IMG/VR virus record: IMGVR_UViG_3300042368_001013
Location: 1 to 64,000 of that record
Reading direction: 5' to 3' (one strand)
DNA from: a virus
DNA length: 64,000 bases
Numbering within the stretch: the first letter of the stretch is position 1; every line of letters starts with the position of its first letter. The position numbers and the translations under genes are program-made. Shown one piece after another: positions 7,429 through 14,641 of this stretch. The notes under the pieces were generated by a model. The model did no database searches. It had not been told where the DNA came from and worked only from the letters and a program-made list of their open reading frames with translations.

Positions 7429-7963
7429 GAATTTTAGCGCAATAATTATTCATAATAATTGAACTTGCGCAACCGACATTGATGCTTCTCACAGATCCAT
7501 ATTGAGGAATATACAAGACATCATCACACATACTTAGCACATCCGTAGGAACGCCAATTTGTTCCTGCCCAAAGATCATAATATAATGCACATTTGGATC
7601 AAAGTCAAATGCATTTACGTCTTTAGCTTCAGGAATGTTGTCTATTCCAATGAGTCTGACTGGTCCTGATTCTTGCTTGGATTCAAAATAAGATCCAAGG
7701 TCATCAATAGTTCGTACATGATTAAAATTGGTATAATGGTGAGTACCAACAGTACCACGACGATCATATTTTTTATGCCCATAGATTACTACTTCTTTTG
7801 CAAGAAACGCATTAGCATTTCGAATGACCGTGGCGATATTAAAGTCATTGCCAATATTGCAACACACAACACTGAAGTTATGTCGCTTAGTATCAAGATC
7901 AGCCCTGATTGCATCGTCGTTCCAGTAATGGTAATGATTAATAATATTACGAGTTTCCATGAT
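7412..7963 (-). CDS. SpoU/TrmH-family RNA 2'-O-methyltransferase
   Basis: A 183-residue SPOUT methylase. The three family motifs are in order: NIGNDFNIATVIRNANAF (motif 1), IFGQEQIGVP (motif 2) and IPQYGSVRSINVGCASSII (motif 3, forming the knotted SAM site). It probably methylates a ribose in tRNA or rRNA; its position among tRNA genes favours tRNA. The start at 7963 is chosen because the longer frame lies inside the upstream gene. The C-terminus (HSSVV) is encoded by the first bases of tRNA-Gln. Confidence 0.85.
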   Translation of the reverse strand: MMETRNIINHYHYWNDDAIRADLDTKRHNFSVVCCNIGNDFNIATVIRNANAFLAKEVVIYGHKKYDRRGTVGTHHYTNFNHVRTIDDLGSYFESKQESGPVRLIGIDNIPEAKDVNAFDFDPNVHYIMIFGQEQIGVPTDVLSMCDDVLYIPQYGSVRSINVGCASSIIMNNYCAKIHSSVV

Positions 7964-8402
7964 CCACAACCTCGTAGCCATTCTTGATGCGAACTTCTTC
8001 GCAGAAGGTGTGGTAATGTATTCCAGATTGGCAAAGATTTCCTGGTTTTCCAGTAATCTCGCAAATTTTATAAGATTCATCTTCTGCGGTGTCAATCAAC
8101 TTTCTAACATCATGATACAGTTTGTCATTGTCCGTGTTCATCATGTAGTAAAACCGAAGACCACCAAACTTCTCTTTGATTTGAAGAAGCATAAACAAAG
8201 GCTGTTCAGGGTCTTCCTTTGTATTCTTTCTCTCTTCATCAAGAAGAACAGAAAGATCTGAGCACAGTTTATCAACAAGCAGATACCAGCCACTAGGGAG
8301 ATTATATGCTGCACTATGAACCATACCCTTGAAAACAGAAGGATAATCTTCAATCAGTTTGTCAATTGGATCTGCGTATTCTTTTAGTTCAATGGGATTC
8401 AT
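7947..8402 (-). CDS. Conserved phage protein, GWY and Cys motifs
   Basis: A 151-residue protein with LPSGWYLLVDKLCSDL, QIKEKFGGLRFYY and a C-terminal CEITGKPGNLC zinc-like pair. I recognise the layout (GWY...KEKFGxLRFYY...CxxxGxPG) from many phages and plasmids, but no function is known to me. It starts with ATG overlapping the upstream stop (ATGA at 8399-8402) and overlaps the methylase start. Confidence 0.7.
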   Translation of the reverse strand: MNPIELKEYADPIDKLIEDYPSVFKGMVHSAAYNLPSGWYLLVDKLCSDLSVLLDEERKNTKEDPEQPLFMLLQIKEKFGGLRFYYMMNTDNDKLYHDVRKLIDTAEDESYKICEITGKPGNLCQSGIHYHTFCEEVRIKNGYEVVDHGNS

Positions 8403-8599
8403 TCGTCTTTTCCTTTTCCCCAACCAGTTCCATGGTTGTAGGCGGTGATTATAGATTCCTTCGTTTCTAATGCAGAGTTACGTTGTACACGGAGTACACG
8501 AATTTCCTCTGCCGCATCTCTGCAAACTTCAAAGACTTCTCGGTTTGCATCTTGCCACTTATTGGCCATGTTTCTCAAACGTAGTTCAATGTCTTTCAT
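8399..8599 (-). CDS. Small hypothetical helical protein
   Basis: A 66-residue helical protein (KDIELRLRNMANKWQDANREVFEVCRDAAEEIRVLR). It lies between tRNA-Glu and the GWY-motif gene and is coupled to the latter by ATGA. No family is recognised. Confidence 0.55.
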   Translation of the reverse strand: MKDIELRLRNMANKWQDANREVFEVCRDAAEEIRVLRVQRNSALETKESIITAYNHGTGWGKGKDE

Positions 8600-8607
8600 A
8601 AGTTTAG

Positions 8608-8682
8608 TGATCCTGACGGGATTCGAACCCGTGTTGTGGCCTTGAAAGGGCCGCGTCCTTGACCAGACTAGACGACAGGACC
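8608..8682 (-). tRNA. tRNA-Glu (TTC)
   Basis: Acceptor GGTCCTG/CAGGATC, anticodon TTC in the loop CTTTCAA, T arm with TTCGAAT. One mismatch at the base of the anticodon stem. Confidence 0.92.
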
Positions 8683-8688
8683 ATTTGA

Positions 8689-8853
8689 TTATTCAAATTT
8701 TGCGCGAATCTCGTTCGCAAGGAAAGCAATCAGCATACCAATTACGCTACCAACAATAGCACCTTCATAGTTATAGTGGTAAGACAAACCAATCAGATTG
8801 ATTACTATAAGAAGGGCCATCGGAACCGTGAGTTTGTTAATAATGTTTTTCAT
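8689..8853 (-). CDS. Small two-helix membrane protein, leaderless
   Basis: A 54-residue protein, MKNIINKLTVPMALLIVINL, with two hydrophobic segments separated by SYHYNYEG and a basic end (NEIRAKFE). The start at 8853 is chosen because a promoter -10 (TATAAT) lies exactly 6 nt upstream. tRNA-Glu follows 6 nt after the stop, so the two are probably co-transcribed. No family is recognised. Confidence 0.6.
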   Translation of the reverse strand: MKNIINKLTVPMALLIVINLIGLSYHYNYEGAIVGSVIGMLIAFLANEIRAKFE

Positions 8854-8859
8854 AATTGA

Positions 8860-8887
8860 ATTATACATCAAGAATCACTTTAGGCAA
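8860..8887 (-). promoter_or_regulatory. Sigma-70 promoter, leaderless (gene at 8853)
   Basis: TTGCCT, 16 bp, TATAAT, 6 nt, ATG. It lies within the 3' end of the HNH gene. Confidence 0.65.
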
Positions 8888-9202
8888 GTATTTATGGCTA
8901 ACATTCTTATAACCAACTGGTTTAGTGCTATTTTCTATATGAGTTATTCTTCTATGGCAATTTGCACACACACATTGACATTTTTTAATTTCATCAAGTA
9001 CTTTGACAATAGTGCTTGACTCCAGAAGTCTTGTGACCTTTGCAACTTTTGTAGAAGGATCTATATGATGCCATTCCAAACAAATGGGATCATTTAGACC
9101 ACAAAGTTCACACTTCTTATCTTTCATAAAATTTGCATACCAAAGTCTTCGTTCAGCTCTTTGCTTACGCTTGTGCAATACATTATTTTTTTTATTTGCC
9201 AT
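8861..9202 (-). CDS. HNH endonuclease
   Basis: A 113-residue protein. Basic N-terminus (KKNNVLHKRKQRAERRLW), CELCG zinc pair, LEWHHIDPSTK core, CVCANCHRRI second zinc pair: a complete HNH nuclease with its zinc ribbon. It sits immediately after tRNA-Pro, a typical place for a free-standing homing endonuclease, although a packaging or repair role is possible. Start 9202 is used because the longer frame runs through the tRNA. Confidence 0.85.
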   Translation of the reverse strand: MANKKNNVLHKRKQRAERRLWYANFMKDKKCELCGLNDPICLEWHHIDPSTKVAKVTRLLESSTIVKVLDEIKKCQCVCANCHRRITHIENSTKPVGYKNVSHKYLPKVILDV

Positions 9203-9204
9203 AA

Positions 9205-9278
9205 TCGGGCATGCTGGATTTGAACCAACGGCATCTTGCTCCCAAAGCAAGCGCTCTACCAAGCTGAGCTAATGCCCG
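9205..9278 (-). tRNA. tRNA-Pro (TGG)
   Basis: Acceptor CGGGCAT/ATGCCCG, anticodon stem CTTGC/GCAAG around TTTGGGA (anticodon TGG), T loop TTCAAAT. Confidence 0.94.
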
Positions 9279-9300
9279 TGTTATTATTTATTACGCCAGT

Positions 9301-9328
9301 ATTATACAGTAAAGATAGGCACAGTCAA
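9301..9328 (-). promoter_or_regulatory. Sigma-70 promoter upstream of tRNA-Pro
   Basis: TTGACT, 16 bp, TATAAT on the minus strand, about 22 nt before the tRNA. Confidence 0.6.
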
Positions 9329-9358
9329 ATATAAATATTGTAGTAGTAAATGAAATTG

Positions 9359-9469
9359 TTAATTTTTACTTTCTTTGAAGTAAATTATAATTTCTGCAAT
9401 TCCCAAAGCAATAACTGGCAGAAACGTAGCACCAGCAAACCACCAAAATGGTACGGTATGTTCTACCAT
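9359..9469 (-). CDS. Small membrane protein (36 residues)
   Basis: MVEHTVPFWWFAGATFLPVI then ALGIAEIIIYFKESKN: a single membrane helix with a charged C-terminus. Its ATG overlaps the stop of the 51-residue membrane protein (TAATG), which supports a real translationally coupled gene. Confidence 0.5.
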   Translation of the reverse strand: MVEHTVPFWWFAGATFLPVIALGIAEIIIYFKESKN

Positions 9470-9624
9470 TAGACTTCACATCCAGTCTTCTTTTTCTTTG
9501 TAAGAAGATACTTTATCATTCCTTCGATCATCCCAAAGATCATCAAAGGAAATATAATCATGAAACAAAGAGTAAGTACAGAAACTCTTTTAAATTCTTC
9601 AATGAAAAGATCAATGGATCGCAT
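9469..9624 (-). CDS. Small membrane protein (51 residues)
   Basis: MRSIDLFIEEFKRVSVLTLC then a hydrophobic segment rich in Met, Ile and Phe and a Lys-rich tail (TKKKKTGCEV). It overlaps the end of the phosphoesterase by 14 nt and the next membrane ORF by TAATG. The three form an operon. A holin-like or envelope role is possible but only inferred from size and topology. Confidence 0.55.
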   Translation of the reverse strand: MRSIDLFIEEFKRVSVLTLCFMIIFPLMIFGMIEGMIKYLLTKKKKTGCEV

Positions 9625-10369
9625 AGGTGTCCAGTTTTAAAGATCCATCTGAATCTTCATAAAGAAATGTGCAGTTGTCTTTCTCTGTCCAACAGCCACA
9701 GTTGGCATATGTAATATTATTTACAGTATACAACTTTGGTTCGTGTAAATGCCCACAGACAATGCCATCATATTTCTTTTCCTTGGCGTATTTGATAACA
9801 ACGCTTTCAAAGCTTTCGATGAACTGGGCTGCTCTCTTTACTTTAATCTTTACATACTTTGAGATAGACCAGTATCTCATTCCCATCATTCTTCTGCACC
9901 AATTGAACCAATCATTGATTTCCAATATTAGTTCATATGCATAATCACCTAGTTTGTAAATATAAGAACTGACAGGAAACTTTGTGAGAAAATCAAACTG
10001 ATGACCATGAAGAATAAGAAACTTCTTTCCTGAAGAAGTAGTGTATTCTTCTCGTTCACTCAAACTGATATTACCAAAGATATGATGGCCTGAAAACTTT
10101 GCCATGAACTCATCATGGTTTCCATAGATGTAATGAATCTTTGTTCCCTTGCGAGAAAGTTTGAGCAATCTTTCGATGACTTCCATATGGTGATTTTGTT
10201 TCTCGGCATTCATGGAAAATGCCTGTTTGAATCTCCATATATCGATAATATCTCCCACAAGGAAGATATTATCAAATTCATTATTTTTTAGAAATGCAAT
10301 AAGAGGCTTTGTCTTTGCTTTCTTGGAAGCCAAATGAAAGTCTGAAAGAAAGACAGTCTTGTAATGCAT
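9611..10369 (-). CDS. LpxH-like metallophosphoesterase
   Basis: A 252-residue calcineurin-like phosphoesterase of the UDP-2,3-diacylglucosamine hydrolase type. All metal motifs are visible: SDFHL (residue 9), GDIIDIW (about 39), GNHDE (about 84), HGHQFD (about 120) and GHLH (about 210). LpxH-family enzymes make lipid X for lipid A; the phage enzyme could alter the envelope or act on another phosphoester. It is preceded by a late promoter and followed by two small membrane proteins in the same operon. Confidence 0.8.
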   Translation of the reverse strand: MHYKTVFLSDFHLASKKAKTKPLIAFLKNNEFDNIFLVGDIIDIWRFKQAFSMNAEKQNHHMEVIERLLKLSRKGTKIHYIYGNHDEFMAKFSGHHIFGNISLSEREEYTTSSGKKFLILHGHQFDFLTKFPVSSYIYKLGDYAYELILEINDWFNWCRRMMGMRYWSISKYVKIKVKRAAQFIESFESVVIKYAKEKKYDGIVCGHLHEPKLYTVNNITYANCGCWTEKDNCTFLYEDSDGSLKLDTYAIH

Positions 10370-10375
10370 TTCTAA

Positions 10376-10383
10376 TATTTATC
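10376..10383 (-). promoter_or_regulatory. T4-type late promoter, near-leaderless
   Basis: GATAAATA on the minus strand, 6 nt before the phosphoesterase ATG, overlapping the stop of the upstream gene. Confidence 0.6.
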
Positions 10384-10816
10384 GCCGTCTAGAGAAGGCA
10401 ACCAAAGTTGCCATCGCCACAAGCAATCCCATTCCTGGAGCAGGAACGGGAGGACGCACAGGCCCATCGTAAGGAATGCTTTCAGTCGGAAATTCCATAC
10501 ACACGCTCTCAATACGGTCATAGTGCATGGGAATGAACATATCCTGATCTACAGTCTGCACGGTCATCACAAGGTTTCCTTCACGATAGATCTTGTGAAC
10601 CCAAAAGCCATCAAAGGAACCCATGAAAAAATTATGAGGAATCTGTGGGTAGTTAGAAACAGTCGGATGATCAATCGCTTCCCCAATCGGTTCCGTGATC
10701 GTCAAGGTATTGTCAAAGGTCAGCGGCTTGGTATAAGAAACTTCAACATACATCGAACCTTCGTTGATGGAGGTTGAGAAAAGATTGCCCTGTCCGTAAA
10801 TCAAAGATACGCTCAT
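10379..10816 (-). CDS. Protein with PEP-CTERM-like C-terminal sorting signal
   Basis: A 145-residue protein. Residues 1-120 look beta-rich (YVEVSYTKPLTFDNTLTIT). The C-terminus is VPAPG, then a hydrophobic stretch (MGLLVAMATLVAF), then SRRR. This is the layout of PEP-CTERM exosortase signals, in the VPAPG variant I associate with planctomycetes. No N-terminal signal peptide is visible, which is odd for a sorted protein. The start overlaps the upstream stop (TAATGA). It could be anchored in the membrane by the tail alone. Confidence 0.6.
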   Translation of the reverse strand: MSVSLIYGQGNLFSTSINEGSMYVEVSYTKPLTFDNTLTITEPIGEAIDHPTVSNYPQIPHNFFMGSFDGFWVHKIYREGNLVMTVQTVDQDMFIPMHYDRIESVCMEFPTESIPYDGPVRPPVPAPGMGLLVAMATLVAFSRRR

Positions 10817-11130
10817 TAGATCCCGTCCATTTCATTGTTGTCATTGGGTCCAAAGAATCCCAATGCGTTGTCAACGTCTGCCTTATCGTCCAAAGCCTGT
10901 TGCTGCTTCATCTTTTTCATGCGCTCCGGTGTACGGAACTTCTTCATGAAGTCACACTTGCAATGGTCAAACTCACGGTCATCAGCGTGAATGAGAAGCC
11001 CGTCCCATTCATCGCACCAATGCCATCCATCGTCAAGTTCCTGTGCGGTCAGCATGACGCTCTCATCGCCATCAAAGGGCTGCATGAGGTAGTTCCAACG
11101 CTCTTGAGTCATTTTGTGTTTGTCGCTCAC
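10816..11130 (-). CDS. Hypothetical protein, GTG start
   Basis: A 104-residue protein (SDKHKMTQERWNYLMQPFDG) with a Trp/Asp-rich middle (LDDGWHWCDEWDGLL) and an acidic end. The GTG start at 11130 is chosen because it overlaps the upstream TGA as GTGA and has an AGGAGG ribosome site 7 nt before it. No family is recognised. Confidence 0.6.
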   Translation of the reverse strand: MSDKHKMTQERWNYLMQPFDGDESVMLTAQELDDGWHWCDEWDGLLIHADDREFDHCKCDFMKKFRTPERMKKMKQQQALDDKADVDNALGFFGPNDNNEMDGI

Positions 11131-11411
11131 TTGCCGTCCTCCTGTTTGAAGCAATCCCAACCCTTGGCTTTGGCGAAGTCGTGCTGCAATTCAGCACTAG
11201 TGAAATGCAAACGGCAGATCATCCGCCTCGCCTCGTCGCGCTCGGCGGTGATGGTTGCGTTCTCCTGCCGCAGTCGCTTGTTTTCCTGCCATGCCTTTTC
11301 GAGCATCGAAACTGCCTCGGTCGGAGTCATCTCTACGATCACTTCTCCTTCGCACCCCATCAACGTAACGGGGCAGGAAGCATCAATCGTCTTTGGTTTC
11401 TTCTTGCTCAC
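11127..11411 (-). CDS. Coiled-coil protein ending GWDCF, copy 1, GTG start
   Basis: A 94-residue protein. Its C-terminal half (LRQENATITAERDEARRMIC ... AKGWDCFKQEDGK) is paralogous to the next gene upstream (ERERDEARREIC ... RGWDCFKEDGK). GTG at 11411 overlaps the upstream TGA and follows AAGGAGG. Such ERDEAR...GWDCF tails occur in several phage leucine-zipper-like proteins; the function is unknown. Confidence 0.65.
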   Translation of the reverse strand: MSKKKPKTIDASCPVTLMGCEGEVIVEMTPTEAVSMLEKAWQENKRLRQENATITAERDEARRMICRLHFTSAELQHDFAKAKGWDCFKQEDGK

Positions 11412-11689
11412 TTGCCGTCCTCCTTGAAGCAATCCCAGCCGCGCTCTTGCGCCCATTGCTTTGCATTTACCGATGCGGAGATGGCGGCGACATTTTTACA
11501 TATCTCGCGCCTAGCCTCGTCACGCTCGCGTTCCAACTGACAGATCCTAGCGTAACCGTGGCAAATTATATTGATAATTTCTGGAGTGAGACTGGTATAC
11601 TTTGAAAGTTCACGCAGTTCGTATGCAACATCCTCGTCCTTGATGTTTTTTAATTTTGGTCTATTAGGATTGTGCCAATCTTCACTCAT
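11408..11689 (-). CDS. Coiled-coil protein ending GWDCF, copy 2
   Basis: A 93-residue protein with an acidic N-terminus (SEDWHNPNRPKLKNIKDED), a helical middle and the C-terminal motif shared with its neighbour. The DNA encoding the last codons (AAGGAGGACGGCAAGTGA) provides both its stop and the SD and start of the next copy. This suggests local duplication. Confidence 0.65.
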   Translation of the reverse strand: MSEDWHNPNRPKLKNIKDEDVAYELRELSKYTSLTPEIINIICHGYARICQLERERDEARREICKNVAAISASVNAKQWAQERGWDCFKEDGK

Positions 11690-11694
11690 TGGTA

Positions 11695-11877
11695 TTACTT
11701 TCCAAAGGTAATGGTGATCTTCTCAGCCAACTGAACGCAGAGCAGGATCATCATGAATGCCGTCCCAAGGAACATGAGTGTGATGGCGACATCGATGAGG
11801 AGTCCCAGCGCACCATGATCGGGAAATAGGCTGAGGGTCTTGGTAACGGTCTTGGTGTTCTTTTTCTTGGTAGCCAT
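11695..11877 (-). CDS. Small membrane protein
   Basis: A 60-residue protein: basic N-terminus (MATKKKNTKTVTKT), a hydrophobic segment from about residue 24 to 50 (GLLIDVAITLMFLGTAFMMI) and a short polar tail. The N-terminus resembles that of the neighbouring 76-residue protein (MATKTKTK), possibly from duplication of the start region. It lies in the operon started at 12378. Confidence 0.6.
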   Translation of the reverse strand: MATKKKNTKTVTKTLSLFPDHGALGLLIDVAITLMFLGTAFMMILLCVQLAEKITITFGK

Positions 11878-11879
11878 GT

Positions 11880-12110
11880 TTATTTCTTTTCTGAATGTTT
11901 GATATAGTCGATTTCGTGCTTTAGGAAGTCATCTTCAACCACATAGATGTTATGCGAGATCTTGTCCAACATATCTTCAATCTCAACCTGCGAGATGGTT
12001 CCATCTCTGACATCATTACGCAGAAGATCAATCTGTTCAATGACAATGGAAAGTTTGTCCATTGCTTTGAAGAAACGCTTCGGGCTCTTGGTCTTGGTCT
12101 TGGTAGCCAT
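11880..12110 (-). CDS. Small helical hypothetical protein
   Basis: A 76-residue helical protein (FFKAMDKLSIVIEQIDLLRN, ISHNIYVVEDDFLKHE). It shares the MATKTKTK start with the following membrane protein. It follows the 88-residue gene by 1 nt, with AAGGAC as a possible SD. No family is recognised. Confidence 0.55.
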   Translation of the reverse strand: MATKTKTKSPKRFFKAMDKLSIVIEQIDLLRNDVRDGTISQVEIEDMLDKISHNIYVVEDDFLKHEIDYIKHSEKK

Positions 12111-12111
12111 G

Positions 12112-12378
12112 TTAGTCCTTGTTGTATTCCTGATTGGTCATACGAGTGATGCTACGAATATAGCCGTAACGACGACGAGCGCAAGCAACTATGCGCTTGT
12201 ATTCCTTGGCGGTGCAGTAGAAGTGAAGGTCAAATGACTTGCCTTCCAGCATCATACCGGACCCAACGAACATTCGGCTGTAACGCTTTTCCAGCCCACG
12301 GGAAATTTGGAAATAGTTTCCACGGTTGTACTGAAAGAAGTAGTGGTACTTGGTTTCTTTCTTGGTTTTGGTGTTCAT
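12112..12378 (-). CDS. Small basic hypothetical protein, leaderless
   Basis: An 88-residue basic protein (MNTKTKKETKYHYFFQYNRG, AKEYKRIVACARRRYGYIRS). The start at 12378 is fixed by a promoter whose -10 ends 6 nt upstream. It is the first gene of a minus-strand operon running to about 10.4 kb. No family is recognised. Confidence 0.6.
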   Translation of the reverse strand: MNTKTKKETKYHYFFQYNRGNYFQISRGLEKRYSRMFVGSGMMLEGKSFDLHFYCTAKEYKRIVACARRRYGYIRSITRMTNQEYNKD

Positions 12379-12384
12379 GCCCAT

Positions 12385-12412
12385 AGTATAGCACATACCC
12401 AATGCAAGTCAA
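12385..12412 (-). promoter_or_regulatory. Sigma-70 promoter, leaderless (gene at 12378)
   Basis: TTGACT, 16 bp, TATACT, 6 nt, ATG. Confidence 0.75.
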
Positions 12413-12422
12413 GCAACAGGAT

Positions 12423-12430
12423 GATAAATA
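12423..12430 (+). promoter_or_regulatory. T4-type late promoter, leaderless
   Basis: GATAAATA, 5 nt (ACTTT), ATG at 12436. Confidence 0.7.
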
Positions 12431-12435
12431 ACTTT

Positions 12436-12984
12436 ATGGACTATTTGACGAATTACTACAAAAATTTATCAGAGCAACTTCAGAATAAAGTCAATATGCT
12501 TTCTTCTCAAATAAAATTGTTGAATGAAGATGACTGGTGGAGAGATCCCCAATTTAATGCTCCTGTTCCACAAGAGCGTGGAGTAGATCCAGCACGAGGA
12601 ATTATTCCTTCAATAGATGATGTCAACCCACCAGAGTCAAACCCAAAAAGAGTAACAGCTCCGCCACCAACTAGAAATCCTAAACCAAAAAAACCTGAAT
12701 CAGCTGAAGAACCTTCAGAACCTGGAGACCCAAATGAAGAATGGGACTTCCATTTTATCAGAGATAATTGGTATAGAATATGGAAAGATCAATGGGAAAG
12801 ACTATATGGCAAAGACAAATTTGTAGATGATATGAATAAAGAATTTGAAAGAATGATTCAAGAAATGGAGCGAATATATAAAAAGACACGCGGACAATAT
12901 GGTTCAAGAGCACCAATTTCTAAATCATGGCAAAAAGCCGTAGAACATTTCTTTAAGTATTTCGTTCAACCAACTCTTGCGTAA
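12436..12984 (+). CDS. YYKNL-tagged late protein, proline-rich middle
   Basis: A 182-residue protein. Residues 1-36 (MDYLTNYYKNLSEQLQNKV... to LLNE) are almost identical to the start of the protein at 26820-27176, after which the two diverge. Residues 60-105 are proline-rich; residues 110-175 are helical with many aromatic and charged residues. NLSE/Q in the tag fits the (I/L)xE rule of T4 gp21 cleavage. The late promoter and shared tag suggest a packaged or capsid-core protein. Confidence 0.7.
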   Translation: MDYLTNYYKNLSEQLQNKVNMLSSQIKLLNEDDWWRDPQFNAPVPQERGVDPARGIIPSIDDVNPPESNPKRVTAPPPTRNPKPKKPESAEEPSEPGDPNEEWDFHFIRDNWYRIWKDQWERLYGKDKFVDDMNKEFERMIQEMERIYKKTRGQYGSRAPISKSWQKAVEHFFKYFVQPTLA

Positions 12985-12994
12985 TATAAAACAA

Positions 12995-13150
12995 ATGAAA
13001 AAATTTAAACAATTTTTAGAAGATTATGATTATGATGTTTATCTTGATACTGTATATACCCAAAAAGGATTAACTGGCGGAAAACCAAACGCAGATGAGT
13101 TAGACGACATCTCAATGATTAAGGCTCCAGAAGGACAAACAACAGAATGA
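12995..13150 (+). CDS. Small acidic protein with MKKFKQFLED start
   Basis: A 51-residue protein, MKKFKQFLEDYDYDVYLDTV, with an acidic C-terminal half. The start resembles the T4 capsid-targeting sequence and three other proteins here (14642, 30462, 35634). The stop overlaps the next ATG (ATGA), supporting translation. Possibly an internal head protein or a coupling peptide. Confidence 0.5.
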   Translation: MKKFKQFLEDYDYDVYLDTVYTQKGLTGGKPNADELDDISMIKAPEGQTTE

Positions 13151-14037
13151 ACCAGTCAAAGAACTTTTACAAAAATCAAATAGCAATTCTTTCAGAACAA
13201 ATTAAATTTCTTGAATTGGAATTAGAGGCCATCAATGAAGCAGTAAAGGGCCCAAGTTCAATACTTGGTAATCCAATTCCACAAGATTTAAAAGATCGCT
13301 GGGCAAATAGAAAAAGAATTGAAGATGAGGAAAACGCTAAGTTCCAAGCAAGACGCCAAGAAATGATGGCTAAAGGCAAAGAAATAAATCCTGCAACTGG
13401 TAGAACTAATGACGAAGATCGTGAAGCAGCAAGAATTGCCCGTGCCCAAGATTATTACGGAGATGTTTTAGCAAATACCGCAAGCAAAACACCAGATCGA
13501 CTTTCTGCAAAAGATAGTGCAGATCTTTTAATGTATAATATTATGTCTGGTAAAAGCAAACGCGATCCAAAAATTTATGGACAAGATAGAGAAAGTATGA
13601 GATCAGCAGAAACTGCTGATGATATTAGGATTGGAAGTTATAGTGATGCTGTCACGAAAATAACTAATCCAAAAGCAGGTAGAAGTGAAGCTGAAATAGG
13701 AAAATTAATACCTCAAATGTTGTCAAATATTCAACTTCCTACTTCTGAAATAGCAAATATCTCCAGAGAAGCCAGCAAAAGAGAAAATCCAACAAGAATT
13801 TCTGGAATGTCACCCATTACCAGAGGACAATTCTATAGCCAGACGGGGCAAGATTACAATGCATTGAATCCCCAAAATGTCGCTACCTTCAGACAAATGA
13901 ACACAGGTACCCCTGACTATACTGATCTCAACAAGCCTTTACCCCCAGAGATGAGTTTCAGTAGTGTTCTGAATCAAGTTGGCGGTCGTAAAAAGCCATC
14001 TACGAGCCTTACTTTGAATCCAAAGCCTCGTTTATGA
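13147..14037 (+). CDS. Late protein with FYKNQ-type helical N-terminus
   Basis: A 296-residue protein. The N-terminus (SKNFYKNQIAILSEQIKFLE) is a diverged relative of the YYKNL tag. The rest is polar, with RDREAARIARAQDYYGDVLA and Asn/Pro/Thr-rich low-complexity segments towards the end. It starts by ATGA overlap with the preceding small gene. No catalytic motif is seen. Probably structural or packaged. Confidence 0.6.
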   Translation: MNQSKNFYKNQIAILSEQIKFLELELEAINEAVKGPSSILGNPIPQDLKDRWANRKRIEDEENAKFQARRQEMMAKGKEINPATGRTNDEDREAARIARAQDYYGDVLANTASKTPDRLSAKDSADLLMYNIMSGKSKRDPKIYGQDRESMRSAETADDIRIGSYSDAVTKITNPKAGRSEAEIGKLIPQMLSNIQLPTSEIANISREASKRENPTRISGMSPITRGQFYSQTGQDYNALNPQNVATFRQMNTGTPDYTDLNKPLPPEMSFSSVLNQVGGRKKPSTSLTLNPKPRL

Positions 14038-14044
14038 AAAATTA

Positions 14045-14584
14045 TCATTTCTCCCAATAAACAGTCTCGCCTCTTTCATAAAATTTTAAATTATTCTTGG
14101 AATCTTCTTTCACGAAGTGCTTATCCGTCACCGTGAAGTGATTATTGGGAACAAGGGCAAAGTACCCACAGTCAAGCGTTATCAGACTCAAGGGCTTGTG
14201 TTCGGCTGGGTAGCGGGAATATCCGTCCCCCCAATCAAGTATAATGCCTGTATGCCTACCATTCAACCCCGTATGAAAAACATTCACAGGTAGCCCCTCC
14301 AAATAGGTTGACATAAAAGTTTCAATATTATTGCCCATTCCACCCCAAGGTTGAATATTATTATTCTCACCTGAATCAAACACAGCAGTAGTGGACAAAG
14401 CACAAAGAGGAAGGCCAGACCAATGCGCACCCGATTGAAGAACAACATGGCAAGATATTAATTGACCGGGACGGGAATACACACCATGCCATATAGCAGG
14501 AGTATACCCATCAGGCATATCCGGTCCAAGAAATGAATTTTTAACATTTACATAAAAATGGTATGGTAAAGAAACATTTCTCAT
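14045..14584 (-). CDS. Hypothetical beta-rich protein
   Basis: A 179-residue protein, beta-rich, with many Gly, His and Trp (GVYSRPGQLISCHVVLQSGA, LNGRHTGIILDWGDGYSRYP). A promoter-like TTGTCT, 16 bp, TATAAT lies upstream with 8 nt to ATG, so it is expressed separately from the surrounding late plus-strand genes. It ends 8 nt from the convergent gene. No family is recognised. Confidence 0.6.
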   Translation of the reverse strand: MRNVSLPYHFYVNVKNSFLGPDMPDGYTPAIWHGVYSRPGQLISCHVVLQSGAHWSGLPLCALSTTAVFDSGENNNIQPWGGMGNNIETFMSTYLEGLPVNVFHTGLNGRHTGIILDWGDGYSRYPAEHKPLSLITLDCGYFALVPNNHFTVTDKHFVKEDSKNNLKFYERGETVYWEK

Positions 14585-14626
14585 TGTAGGTAATTATATA
14601 CCATAATACCAATAAGACAAGAAATT

Positions 14627-14634
14627 AATAAATA
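14627..14634 (+). promoter_or_regulatory. T4-type late promoter
   Basis: AATAAATA, 7 nt, ATG at 14642. Confidence 0.5.
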
Positions 14635-14641
14635 TTATACC

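Noticed and set aside
8861-9202. Group I intron carrying the HNH gene
   Set aside because: No interrupted gene or exon halves around it; tRNA-Pro is intact, so a free-standing nuclease is preferred.
10774-11427. 217-codon open frame on the plus strand
   Set aside because: Lies opposite three coupled minus-strand genes with SD and overlapping start/stop codons; no motif.
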